Shown: piece after piece, positions 7,373 through 15,955 of the stretch
How positions within the stretch are numbered: the first letter of the stretch is position 1
Layout: the number at the start of each line of letters is the position of its first letter
Source of the DNA: a virus
DNA: 50,770 nucleotides
Virus record (IMG/VR): IMGVR_UViG_3300025617_000034
Span: 1-50,770 of that record
Strand: one strand, 5' to 3'
Position numbers and translations under genes: made by a program
The notes under the pieces: generated by a model
What the model was told of the DNA's origin: nothing
Database searches by the model: none
Seen by the model: only the letters and a program-made list of their open reading frames with translations

Positions 7373-9220
7373 ATGGCAAACTTAACATTTCCAAGTAATC
7401 CAACAAACGGACAGAAAGTCACAGTCAATGATAAGGTGTTCGTTTATAATTCTACGACTAGTCGGTGGACTGCAACTCGTCTTCAGGTTCTTGGTAATCT
7501 GACTGGTGACTTTACGATTCCTACTCCAGTGGTCACGTTGTCTGCGAACGGTCAAACTCTAAATTCTTTGTCTAATAATTATATCACATATTCTGTTGAT
7601 CAAGATGCAAAAATCACCATAGAAAATCAAACAACAAATGCGACTGCAGTCTTATATCTTTCGAATAATACAATTAAAATTGATCCATCTCTAAACGAAT
7701 TGACAAATGGTGTAATTAAAATTAACGCATCGAACGGACGAACTATCGGCACCGCAAACTATGTGTTTAGTATCGACAACCAAGCACCCTTTATCTCACT
7801 CGCAAACTCATTCTACGATGTTCCTACAGGTACTGCTGCGTTTGATGTCGTTGTTACTGGTACAGATCCAGAGAATCAACCACTTACATATTCTGCATCT
7901 GTGACCGGAGGTTATGCGAACGCTATTACTTCAATAACTCAATCTGCAAATGTATTCACTGTCACTGTTGCAAGTGATAATGCAAATGTAGGCAATGCAA
8001 TTGTTACATTTACTGTAGATGATGGTGTAGAAACTAAATCTGCAAATGTTAACTTCTATGTCTCTTCAGCTGTAATAGACTGGACTACAGTTACTGGCCA
8101 GCAGACTTTGACTGGAGTTTTAAACGATGGATTATTCGGAACCTCTGTCGCAATAGATGGTGACACTGCAGTAGTTGGAGCATCGGAAGAAAGAGCCGCA
8201 TACATTTATACTAGATCTGGATCAACTTGGACACAACAACAGAAGATTACTAACAGCACCAGTGGTTCTCAGTTCGGTAGTCAGGTTGCAATAGATGGAG
8301 ACACTCTTGTAATTGCGGCAAGGGGTGCGGCAACAGTTTTTGTATATACGAGATCAGGAAACACTTGGTCTCTACAACAATCATTTCAAGGATCGGATAG
8401 TGGATCTGGTACTTTTGGACAATCTATTGATATAGATGGAGATACCATTGCTGTGGGCGCATATTTCTTTAATGGGGGAGGATATAGTATAAGTGGTGCC
8501 GCATATATCTTCACTAGATCAGGTTCTACTTGGACACAACAACAAAGACTCCTAGCACCATCACCACAAAATAATGGATATTTTGGAACTACAATTGCAC
8601 TATCCGGAGATTCGGTCATTGTTGGTGAATTTGGAGATAATTCATTACAAGGTGCTGCGCATATATTTACACGATCAGGTTCTACTTGGAGTCACCAACA
8701 AGAAATTACTGCTAGTGGAGGAACCAATCCCGGCAATCGCAGATTCAGTATAAATTTAGATATTGATGGAGATACTGCAGTTGTTGGTGCTTATTATGAA
8801 AATTTTGGGTTTTCCCCAGTAAATACGGAAGCGGGTGCGGTGTACATCTTCACTAGATCAGGTTCTACTTGGACACAACAACAAAGAATTGGTTATGAGA
8901 GTATTGAATCTAATAAAAGTTTTGCTTATTTTGGTCAGTCAATTTCATTAGAAGGTGAAGTTGTTGCAATAGGATCTCCGTTTAGAAGTACTGAACCCTC
9001 TCCTCAATATGGAGGAGTACACATTTATAAAAAGGGAAGTGGATCCACTTGGACAAAACAGTCTTCCATTTCGACACTTAGTAGTGGAAATGATCAAACA
9101 TCTGGACAATTTGGTATATCTGTCGGTTTATCTGGTGACACAGTTATTGTAGGGGCGCGAAACGAAGTCGCAGTTACTGATAAAGGTCGAACACACATTT
9201 ATACTGGAGCAAGTTCATAG
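7373..9220 (+). CDS. Tail adhesin: MAN-TFPSNP anchor with seven FG-GAP repeats
   Basis: 615 residues. The anchor module (MANLTFPSNPTNGQKVTVND, then YNSTTSRWTATR) is nearly identical to that of the preceding gene. Residues about 45-230 are one or two Ig/cadherin-like domains (including FDVVVTGTDPENQPLTYSAS). Residues about 245-612 contain seven repeats of the form 'FG.S.(A/D)I(D/S)GDT..VGA...........YI(Y/F)TRSGSTWTQQQ', the FG-GAP repeat of integrin-alpha-type seven-bladed propellers. The repeat count matches a closed propeller. Predicted to be an extracellular binding protein at the virion tail; the ligand is unknown. Confidence 0.75.
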   Translation: MANLTFPSNPTNGQKVTVNDKVFVYNSTTSRWTATRLQVLGNLTGDFTIPTPVVTLSANGQTLNSLSNNYITYSVDQDAKITIENQTTNATAVLYLSNNTIKIDPSLNELTNGVIKINASNGRTIGTANYVFSIDNQAPFISLANSFYDVPTGTAAFDVVVTGTDPENQPLTYSASVTGGYANAITSITQSANVFTVTVASDNANVGNAIVTFTVDDGVETKSANVNFYVSSAVIDWTTVTGQQTLTGVLNDGLFGTSVAIDGDTAVVGASEERAAYIYTRSGSTWTQQQKITNSTSGSQFGSQVAIDGDTLVIAARGAATVFVYTRSGNTWSLQQSFQGSDSGSGTFGQSIDIDGDTIAVGAYFFNGGGYSISGAAYIFTRSGSTWTQQQRLLAPSPQNNGYFGTTIALSGDSVIVGEFGDNSLQGAAHIFTRSGSTWSHQQEITASGGTNPGNRRFSINLDIDGDTAVVGAYYENFGFSPVNTEAGAVYIFTRSGSTWTQQQRIGYESIESNKSFAYFGQSISLEGEVVAIGSPFRSTEPSPQYGGVHIYKKGSGSTWTKQSSISTLSSGNDQTSGQFGISVGLSGDTVIVGARNEVAVTDKGRTHIYTGASS

Positions 9221-9228
9221 GATACATA

Positions 9229-9291
9229 ATGGCAAACTCTAACTTCCCTTCTTGTATAAATAGAAGAAACAATCAGACCATTAACGGATAG
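9229..9291 (+). pseudogene. Relic of a fourth MAN-FPS adhesin N-terminus
   Basis: Directly after the FG-GAP adhesin, an ATG opens a 20-codon frame beginning MANSNFPS and stopping at TAG 9289-9291. The first codons (ATGGCAAAC..., then TTCCC(T/A)) match the starts of the three complete adhesin genes, and then similarity ends abruptly. It may be the stump of a deleted fourth cassette. Alternatively it is a coincidental short frame in a leader region, because the late promoter for the next gene lies within it. Confidence 0.4.
9255..9262 (+). promoter_or_regulatory. T4-type late promoter TATAAATA
   Basis: An exact octamer 41 bases upstream of the ATG of the 1929-residue fibre, followed by a GGATAGTAGGGAAG leader. 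The position is typical for a late promoter. Confidence 0.8.
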
Positions 9292-9303
9292 TAGGGAAGT
9301 TAG

Positions 9304-12300
9304 ATGGCAACTACGAAGCAGTTTCGTGTCAAGCACGGTCTTGATGCGTCCAATAATCTCATATCGCATGTCGCAACACCACAAAGTGCAACTGACGCTG
9401 CAAACCGTCAATTTGTAATTGATCAAGTCGAATCTGGTGTTAGTGGTGTTGCAAATACTTCTACATCTTCTGTCACTTGGACGAAAGCAAATAACACTCT
9501 TGAATTTACTCGTGATAATGCGTCAACTTTTGATGTTGTCCTCACCGATGTTGGTGAAGTATCTAATGCATACCTTACATCGACATTCACTACTAATACC
9601 GACTTCCAATCATTCGTCGCAAACACCAATGCGTACATTGCAACTGTCGAAGGGGATTTAAACACCCAAGAAGCAAAGCAAGCAAGTGATCTTGCAAACA
9701 CCAATGCGTACATTGCAACTAAAACTGACGACACCACTGTACTAGCAACCAATACAGCACTCAGAACACTCATTGATGATCGTATTCAAGTTGCTAATGC
9801 AACGTTACTGATTGATGATCGTATGCAAGTCGCAAACGTCATCTCGTATGTAGATACGGAAATTGCATCTCTTATCGACTCATCACCAACAACACTCGAC
9901 ACACTCAACGAACTTGCCTCTGCCCTTGGTGATGACGAAAATTTTGCAACGACAGTTACAACAAATCTTGGACAGAAACTTGGTGCGACTGCTACAGTCA
10001 CATTAACAGGTGATGTCACTGGTTCAGGTTCATTTAGTTCAAACGCAGTATCGATTGCATTGACCGATACTAACCTTGCGAATACTAATGCATACATTGC
10101 GTCTGTGTCTGATGCACAATCACAGTATCTACAAGTTGCAAACGTCGCATCAAATACGTCAACATCAACCGCAACATTTACTTCTGGCAACAGTACAATC
10201 ACGTTCGCACGTGACGATAGTAGCACATACGATGTGAATTTGTCAACGTTTGCTATGGCAAATACTAGCACATCAACTGCGGTATATACTGTTGCGAACG
10301 CAACACTCACATTTACACGTGATGATTCTAGCACTTTCGATGTTGTCATTGATTCTGCGTCAGTCGAAGTTTCGAATACTGCACCTTCTGGAGCAAACGA
10401 AGGTGACATGTGGTGGGACAATGCTTCAGGTGAGTTGTACATTTATTACTCAAATAACTGGATTGAAGCAGTAGCACAAGACGTAACACCATACGCAAAT
10501 AACGGAACATTCAGTTCGTCTAACAATACGATCACATTTGTGCGTACAGATGGTTCACAGTTTGACGTAGTTCTCACGGGTGTAGGTGAAGTCACTAACA
10601 CTTATGTGACAAGTACATTTACTACCAACACTGATTTTCAGTCATTTGTTGCAAACACCAATGCATACATTGCAACTAAGACCGATGATACTACAGTCCT
10701 TGCGACTAACACAGCACTGCGTACATTGATCGACGACAGAATGCAGGTTGCTAATGTGCAGTCGTATGTTGCAACAGAAATTGCGGCATTGGTCAACTCT
10801 GCACCGACGACTCTGGACACACTTGATGAACTGGCATCAGCACTTGGTGACGATGCGAACTTTAGTACCACTGTTTTGACACTCATCGGCACTAAAGCAT
10901 CTAACTCCGCATTGACCAGTACCTATGTCACAAATACGGTATTTCAAAGTGCGTTAGCAAACACCAACAGTTATATCGCAACCAAGACAGACGACTCAAC
11001 GGTTCTTGCTACCAATACTGCACTAAGAACTTTAATCTCAGACAGAGTTCAAGTTGCTAATCTGAATACAACACTCGCAGACTATTGGCCGTCAGCAAAC
11101 GTAATTAACTACACTGCAAAGTATCTAGAGGTTGCAAATGTTGAAAGTTCTAGTATCTCTGTGTCAAACACCGCACCTTCAGGTGCAGAGGAGGGCAACC
11201 TCTGGTGGGACAACTCAACTGGTGAACTTTATGTTTACTATTCAAACAACTGGGTTGAAGCAGTAGCACAGGATGTTACACCTTATGCGAACAACGGCAC
11301 CTTCTCATCGTCGAATAATACAATTACATTTGTTCGTACAGATGGTAGTCAGTTTGATGTGGTATTAACAGGTGTTGGTGAAGTCACTAATGCTTATGTT
11401 ACAAGCACTTTCACAACAAACACAGTATTCCAGAGTGCTCTTGCTAACACTAACTTAGCAATCTCTGATAGGATGCAAGTCGCAAACGTTCAATCATACG
11501 TCGCGACTGAAATTGCCGCACTTGTTAATTCAGCACCAACTACACTAGATACATTAGATGAACTTGCGAATGCTTTAGGTGATGATGCAAACTTTAGTAC
11601 TACTGTTCTTACTTTGATTGGTACTAAGGCATCCAACTCTGCGTTGACTAGTTCCTATGTCACAAACACTGTATTCCAATCAGCACTTGCAAACACAAAT
11701 GCATACATTTCAAGTGTATCAGATGCTCAGAGTCAATATTTACAAGTTGCCAATACAACAGCACTTGTCGCACCTTACCTTGAGGTTGCTAACTCTGTTG
11801 ACTTCTTGGTACAATCTGATGTAGATCAGTATCTGCAGGTTGCTAACGTAGTTGCAACTGACCTGACTTCTTATTGGCCTAGTGCAAATGTAATTAACTA
11901 CACTGCAAAATATCTAGAAGTTGCAAATGTCGAAAGTTCTAGCATCTCTGTATCTAATACTGCTCCTGTCGGTGCCGAAGAAGGAAACCTCTGGTGGGAT
12001 AATTCTACAGGTGAACTTTATGTTTACTACTCAAATAATTGGGTTGAAGCAGTTGCACAAGACGTAACACCTTATACTAATAATGCATCGTACACATCTG
12101 GCAACAATACTATCACGTTTGTAAGAACTGATGGATCACAGTTTGATGTTGCACTCGACTTATCGAGTTTTGGTGGTGGTGATGTCACGAACACATATCT
12201 GACTTCAACATTTACTGCTAATTCAGACTTCCAGTCTTATGTAGCAAACACTAATGCGAGATTCCCATTATACCTTGAAGTCGCAAACAGCACAAACTTC

Positions 12301-15093
12301 TTGGTACAAGCAGATGTTAATCAATATCTTCAGGTTGCTAACGTATCTGGTTATGGATTCGCAACAGAAACATATGTTGACAATCAAGTTGCCGCATTGG
12401 TCAATGCCGCACCAACAACATTAAATACTCTTGATGAACTTGCCGCTGCTCTCGGTGATGATGCTAACTTTGCGACTAGTGTCACAACAACACTTGGTAC
12501 GAAGGCATCAAATACCTATGTAAATACACTGCTTGCAAACACAAACTCATATATTGCATCAGTTTCTGACGCACAAAGTCAGTATCTTCAAGTTGCTAAC
12601 AGCACTGGATTCTTAGTTCAGTCTGACGTAGATCAGTACCTACAAGTTGCTAACTCTACAAACTTCCTAGTTCAGTCTGATGTTGACCAGTACTTACAAG
12701 TTGCAAACATCGCAGGTTACATTCCTGCGAATACATCAACTGCCTCTGCATCTCTGACAGGTAATACAGTTACCTTTACTCGTGCGGATACTACAACCTT
12801 TGACTTAGATCTTTCTACTCTATCAACTGGAGGTGGGGCATCACTTGAAGTTGGTAACACTGCACCTGTCTCACCAACAGAAGGTGACCTCTGGTACGAT
12901 ACTGACACTGGTATTATCAACGTCTATGTAGGATCTGCGTGGGCAGAATCGACTGTTAGTTTCCCTGATTCATTGGTTGCATTCTCAAATACTGCTCCAT
13001 CTGCATTGACAGGTAAGTTGTGGTATGATACAGATACTGCAAGACTTTTTGCATACGATGGCAATGCTTGGGTACAAGTTGCAGAACCATTTGGTTCAGG
13101 TGGTGGAACTGGAGGCATCACACCGGGGTCAAATGCAGTATTAAACTTTGTTGATGCAAATACTGTCAACACTGGTGTATTGTCTGCAGATGACATCACA
13201 GTATCTTCCAACATTTCATTTAGTGACAACGCAACATTGTCATGGAACCCTGATGAAGGAACTTTAGATTTAGCATACGACGGTGTAGCATTACAAATTG
13301 GTCAAGAGCAACATTTCTACGGAAAGGCAACAGAAAACATCAATGACGGTGAGGTTGTCATGTTCGCAGGTGTTCAAGGTGGACACGTATTGTTTGCAAA
13401 GGCAGATCAGAACTCTGTTGGATTTATTCCAGAATATGTGCTAGGTGTTGCAACACAAAACTTACTCAACAATGAGTTTGGATATGTCACAGCATTCGGT
13501 AAAGTGCGAGGAATTGATACTCGTAATTACGGAGAAGGAGCAACTCTCTACTTATCCGGAACTACCGCCGGAGCATTGAGCAATACTTCTCCAGTGTATC
13601 CTTCACATTCTATATTGATCGCTTCATCATTAAACTCAACTCCCAATGGAACAATTCTTGTTCGAATAAGTCATAGAGATGATCTGGATGAACTGCATAA
13701 CGTCGACCCGTCAGGAAAAGCAAATAATGATGTTCTTTTCTGGAATGCCTCTACCAATAAATGGCAAGCATCTAATGCATATGCGACAAAGACATATGTA
13801 GACACCTCTGTTGCGGCATTGGTTAACAGTGCTCCTGAAACACTGAATACATTAGTTGAATTGTCAAATGCACTTGGAAACGATGAGAACTACGCAACGA
13901 CTACTGCGACTTTGATTGGTTCTAAAGCAAGTAATACTTATGTTAATACACTGCTTGCCAATACTAATGATTACATTGCGAGTGTCTCTAGTGCTCAAAG
14001 TCAATACCTGCAAGTTGCAAATAGCACAAACTTCTTGGTACAAGCAGATGTAGATCAGTATCTACAGGTTGCTAATAGTTCATCGTTCTTGGTACAAGCA
14101 GATGTTGATCAATATCTTCAGGTTGCAAATAGCACAAACTTCTTGGTTCAGTCTGATGTAGATCAGTATCTACAGGTTGCTAATAGTTCATCGTTCTTGG
14201 TACAAGCAGATGTTGATCAATATCTTCAGGTTGCTAATGTTTCAGGATACATTCCTGCAAACACAAGTACAACTAGTGCATCACTAACTGGCAACACTGC
14301 AACGTTCACACGTGCTGATAGTTCTACGTTTACTTTAGATCTGTCTGGGATCGCATCCGCAGGTGGTGGAGGTGGTGCTTCTGTCACAGTTGCGAATACT
14401 GCACCTGTGTCACCAACAGAAGGTGATCTGTACTTTGACAATGAACTTGCAACGATGTTTATCTATTATGACAGTTCATGGGTAGAAGTACAACCAACCA
14501 TTGATCCAGTCAATCCATTGACGTATGGTCTTAGTACATTCACTGCAAACGGAACTGCAACAGACTTTACACATACGTCAGATACAGTAAGTGCAGATGC
14601 AATGCTTGTGACTGTTGATGGTATTATTCAAAGACCAACAACAGATTACACAGTATCAAATAAGACAGTAACATTTGGAACAGCACCTTCTGATACTAGT
14701 ATTGTCGCAGTTCGTGTTACGACAGGTGCATTTACTGGTGTTAGTAACGCAACGTTCCAATCGGCACTGGCAAATACAAATGCATACATTGCTTCTGTCG
14801 CACCATCTTATTTTGAAGTCACATCAAACACGACAATGAGTGCAGGAACTAAATACATAGTAGGAATAAGAACCGCAAACGTTGTATTGACATTCCCGAC
14901 TTCAGCATCACTTGGTGACGAGATTACAATTATAGATGGTACTGGACAAGCAAACACTTTTGGAATTGAATTGAATAGAAACGGTCATAGAATTCAAGGT
15001 GGTTTAGCAAATGTCGTCATTGATACATCACGTGCCGCAGGTGGTTACGTGTACTATAATGCTAACAACGGATGGATATTAACAGAGGTCTAA
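9304..15093 (+). CDS. Giant repetitive long tail fibre (1929 residues)
   Basis: The N-terminus (MATTKQFRVKHGLDASNNLI, then VATPQSATDAANRQFV) is the typical start of long tail fibres. Most of the chain is repeats. One class is about 18 residues (STNFLVQSDVDQYLQVAN). Another is a set of larger blocks combining 'P.G..EG.LWWDNSTGELY.YYSNNW.EA', 'TPYANNGTFSSSNNTITF', 'LRTLIDDRMQVANV' and 'APTTLDTLDELA.ALGDD'. Residues about 1339-1460 form a distinct domain (HFYGKATENINDGEVVMFAG). The last about 90 residues form a tip domain ending GGYVYYNANNGWILTEV. The length exceeds T4 gp34 (about 1290). Probable proximal or whole long fibre, trimeric, reaching toward the cell surface. It is co-transcribed with the short gene two bases downstream. 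Confidence 0.8.
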   Translation: MATTKQFRVKHGLDASNNLISHVATPQSATDAANRQFVIDQVESGVSGVANTSTSSVTWTKANNTLEFTRDNASTFDVVLTDVGEVSNAYLTSTFTTNTDFQSFVANTNAYIATVEGDLNTQEAKQASDLANTNAYIATKTDDTTVLATNTALRTLIDDRIQVANATLLIDDRMQVANVISYVDTEIASLIDSSPTTLDTLNELASALGDDENFATTVTTNLGQKLGATATVTLTGDVTGSGSFSSNAVSIALTDTNLANTNAYIASVSDAQSQYLQVANVASNTSTSTATFTSGNSTITFARDDSSTYDVNLSTFAMANTSTSTAVYTVANATLTFTRDDSSTFDVVIDSASVEVSNTAPSGANEGDMWWDNASGELYIYYSNNWIEAVAQDVTPYANNGTFSSSNNTITFVRTDGSQFDVVLTGVGEVTNTYVTSTFTTNTDFQSFVANTNAYIATKTDDTTVLATNTALRTLIDDRMQVANVQSYVATEIAALVNSAPTTLDTLDELASALGDDANFSTTVLTLIGTKASNSALTSTYVTNTVFQSALANTNSYIATKTDDSTVLATNTALRTLISDRVQVANLNTTLADYWPSANVINYTAKYLEVANVESSSISVSNTAPSGAEEGNLWWDNSTGELYVYYSNNWVEAVAQDVTPYANNGTFSSSNNTITFVRTDGSQFDVVLTGVGEVTNAYVTSTFTTNTVFQSALANTNLAISDRMQVANVQSYVATEIAALVNSAPTTLDTLDELANALGDDANFSTTVLTLIGTKASNSALTSSYVTNTVFQSALANTNAYISSVSDAQSQYLQVANTTALVAPYLEVANSVDFLVQSDVDQYLQVANVVATDLTSYWPSANVINYTAKYLEVANVESSSISVSNTAPVGAEEGNLWWDNSTGELYVYYSNNWVEAVAQDVTPYTNNASYTSGNNTITFVRTDGSQFDVALDLSSFGGGDVTNTYLTSTFTANSDFQSYVANTNARFPLYLEVANSTNFLVQADVNQYLQVANVSGYGFATETYVDNQVAALVNAAPTTLNTLDELAAALGDDANFATSVTTTLGTKASNTYVNTLLANTNSYIASVSDAQSQYLQVANSTGFLVQSDVDQYLQVANSTNFLVQSDVDQYLQVANIAGYIPANTSTASASLTGNTVTFTRADTTTFDLDLSTLSTGGGASLEVGNTAPVSPTEGDLWYDTDTGIINVYVGSAWAESTVSFPDSLVAFSNTAPSALTGKLWYDTDTARLFAYDGNAWVQVAEPFGSGGGTGGITPGSNAVLNFVDANTVNTGVLSADDITVSSNISFSDNATLSWNPDEGTLDLAYDGVALQIGQEQHFYGKATENINDGEVVMFAGVQGGHVLFAKADQNSVGFIPEYVLGVATQNLLNNEFGYVTAFGKVRGIDTRNYGEGATLYLSGTTAGALSNTSPVYPSHSILIASSLNSTPNGTILVRISHRDDLDELHNVDPSGKANNDVLFWNASTNKWQASNAYATKTYVDTSVAALVNSAPETLNTLVELSNALGNDENYATTTATLIGSKASNTYVNTLLANTNDYIASVSSAQSQYLQVANSTNFLVQADVDQYLQVANSSSFLVQADVDQYLQVANSTNFLVQSDVDQYLQVANSSSFLVQADVDQYLQVANVSGYIPANTSTTSASLTGNTATFTRADSSTFTLDLSGIASAGGGGGASVTVANTAPVSPTEGDLYFDNELATMFIYYDSSWVEVQPTIDPVNPLTYGLSTFTANGTATDFTHTSDTVSADAMLVTVDGIIQRPTTDYTVSNKTVTFGTAPSDTSIVAVRVTTGAFTGVSNATFQSALANTNAYIASVAPSYFEVTSNTTMSAGTKYIVGIRTANVVLTFPTSASLGDEITIIDGTGQANTFGIELNRNGHRIQGGLANVVIDTSRAAGGYVYYNANNGWILTEV
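10486..11391 (+). repeat. Protein-identical, codon-scrambled repeats within the long fibre
   Basis: Positions 10486-10599 and 11278-11391 encode the same 38 residues (starting TPYANNGTFSSSNN). By my count they use different synonymous codons at 20 of 38 positions, including AGT/TCA serine switches and CTC/TTA leucine. Further related copies lie downstream around 12070. Confidence 0.85.
14023..14238 (+). repeat. Four tandem 54-bp units (two near-identical 108-bp repeats)
   Basis: Four consecutive 18-codon units (14023, 14077, 14131, 14185) encode S(T/S)(N/S)FLVQ(A/S)DVDQYLQVAN. Units 2 and 4 differ at one base, and units 1 and 3 differ only in a GTACAAGCA/GTTCAGTCT stretch. The higher-order period is therefore 108 bp, pointing to a recent duplication. 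Confidence 0.9.
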
Positions 15094-15094
15094 T

Positions 15095-15577
15095 ATGGCA
15101 AGTAGAAGACGTTGGGCGGCACTAAGATACGCAAGACTCATCGCAGAAGTAAAAAGGGACACTGAGGTTGCGTCAGCAGTTGAAATTGGTGCTTCAGTAG
15201 AGGTATCACGGATTGCTAATGATAATATCGTCACAACATCAAATAGTTATGTAACTTCAACCTTTACAAGTAATGCGACGTTTCAATCTTTTGTTGCAAA
15301 TACTAATCCAAGGTTTGACTCATATCTTGAGGTTGCAAACTCGACTAATTTCTTAGTTCAGACAGATGTTGATAAATATCTTGAGGTTGCAAATGCAACG
15401 AGCGTATCATCGATTACAGAATTGACTGATGTTGATCTTAGTGGTGCAACAGACGGACAAGTATTAACATTTAATTCAAGTAATGGTACTATTACTGCGA
15501 CAACCGTCTCTGGTGGTGGTGGAGGTGGTGGTGTCACCACAGGCAAAGCAATCGCAATGGCAATCGTATTCGGATAA
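15095..15577 (+). CDS. Short fibre-associated protein with long-fibre repeats
   Basis: 160 residues, starting two bases after the long-fibre stop. A basic N-terminus (ASRRRWAALRYARLIAEVKR) may be a helical connector. The middle carries the same repeats as the upstream giant (FQSFVANTNPRFDSYLEVAN, then STNFLVQTDVDKYLEVAN, about residues 65-105). The C-terminus has a DGQVLTFNSSNGTITA segment, a run of seven glycines and TTGKAIAMAIVFG. I recall that last ending from tail proteins of marine T4-like phages. It is probably a fibre hinge or adaptor working with the long fibre; this is inferred from shared repeats and adjacency. Confidence 0.65.
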   Translation: MASRRRWAALRYARLIAEVKRDTEVASAVEIGASVEVSRIANDNIVTTSNSYVTSTFTSNATFQSFVANTNPRFDSYLEVANSTNFLVQTDVDKYLEVANATSVSSITELTDVDLSGATDGQVLTFNSSNGTITATTVSGGGGGGGVTTGKAIAMAIVFG

Positions 15578-15589
15578 GAGAGTAGACAA

Positions 15590-15955
15590 ATGGCAAATCC
15601 AAACATAGTAAACGTAAGCACAATCAGTGGAAAAACAAATGCAGTCGTTGCAAATGTCGCACTGACTACGGCATGCGCAAATCCAGTTTCTTCCGGAAAA
15701 ATTTTCAAAGTCAATGCAATTTCTTTAGCAAACAAAACGACTTCAACGACGGAAGTAACTTTACAGTTTCAAGACTATTCTCAATCAAACGCAACTTTTA
15801 ATATTGCAAAAACGATCGATGTGCCATCAGAATCTACTATTTTTGCTATAGATAAAAATACTGCTATCTACTTAGAAGAGGGTGATGCTATTGTCTGTAG
15901 TGCTGTTTCCGGTTCTTCAATTGATGTTATTGTAAGTTTTGAGGAAATCTCTTAA
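15590..15955 (+). CDS. Small structural protein, function unknown
   Basis: 121 residues, 12 bases after the previous gene and overlapping the next ATG (TAATG). It is beta-rich with no charged tail: NPIVNVS-like start (MANPNIVNVSTISGKTNAV), a SLANKTTSTTEVTLQFQDYS segment and an acidic end (VIVSFEEIS). The regular alternation of polar and hydrophobic residues suits a small beta-sandwich, such as a fibre or baseplate decoration domain. I do not recognise a family with certainty. The context (between two fibre proteins, in an operon) supports a virion role. Confidence 0.55.
   Translation: MANPNIVNVSTISGKTNAVVANVALTTACANPVSSGKIFKVNAISLANKTTSTTEVTLQFQDYSQSNATFNIAKTIDVPSESTIFAIDKNTAIYLEEGDAIVCSAVSGSSIDVIVSFEEIS

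Noticed and set aside
9786-10442. 218-codon open frame on the minus strand inside the long fibre
   Set aside because: It mirrors the Thr/Ser/Asn/Val-rich fibre repeats, has no ribosome-binding site or recognisable domain, and similar shadows appear opposite other repeats of the same gene.
14023-14238. CRISPR-like array (regular 54-bp repeats)
   Set aside because: The repeats are contiguous coding units in frame with the fibre, without spacers.
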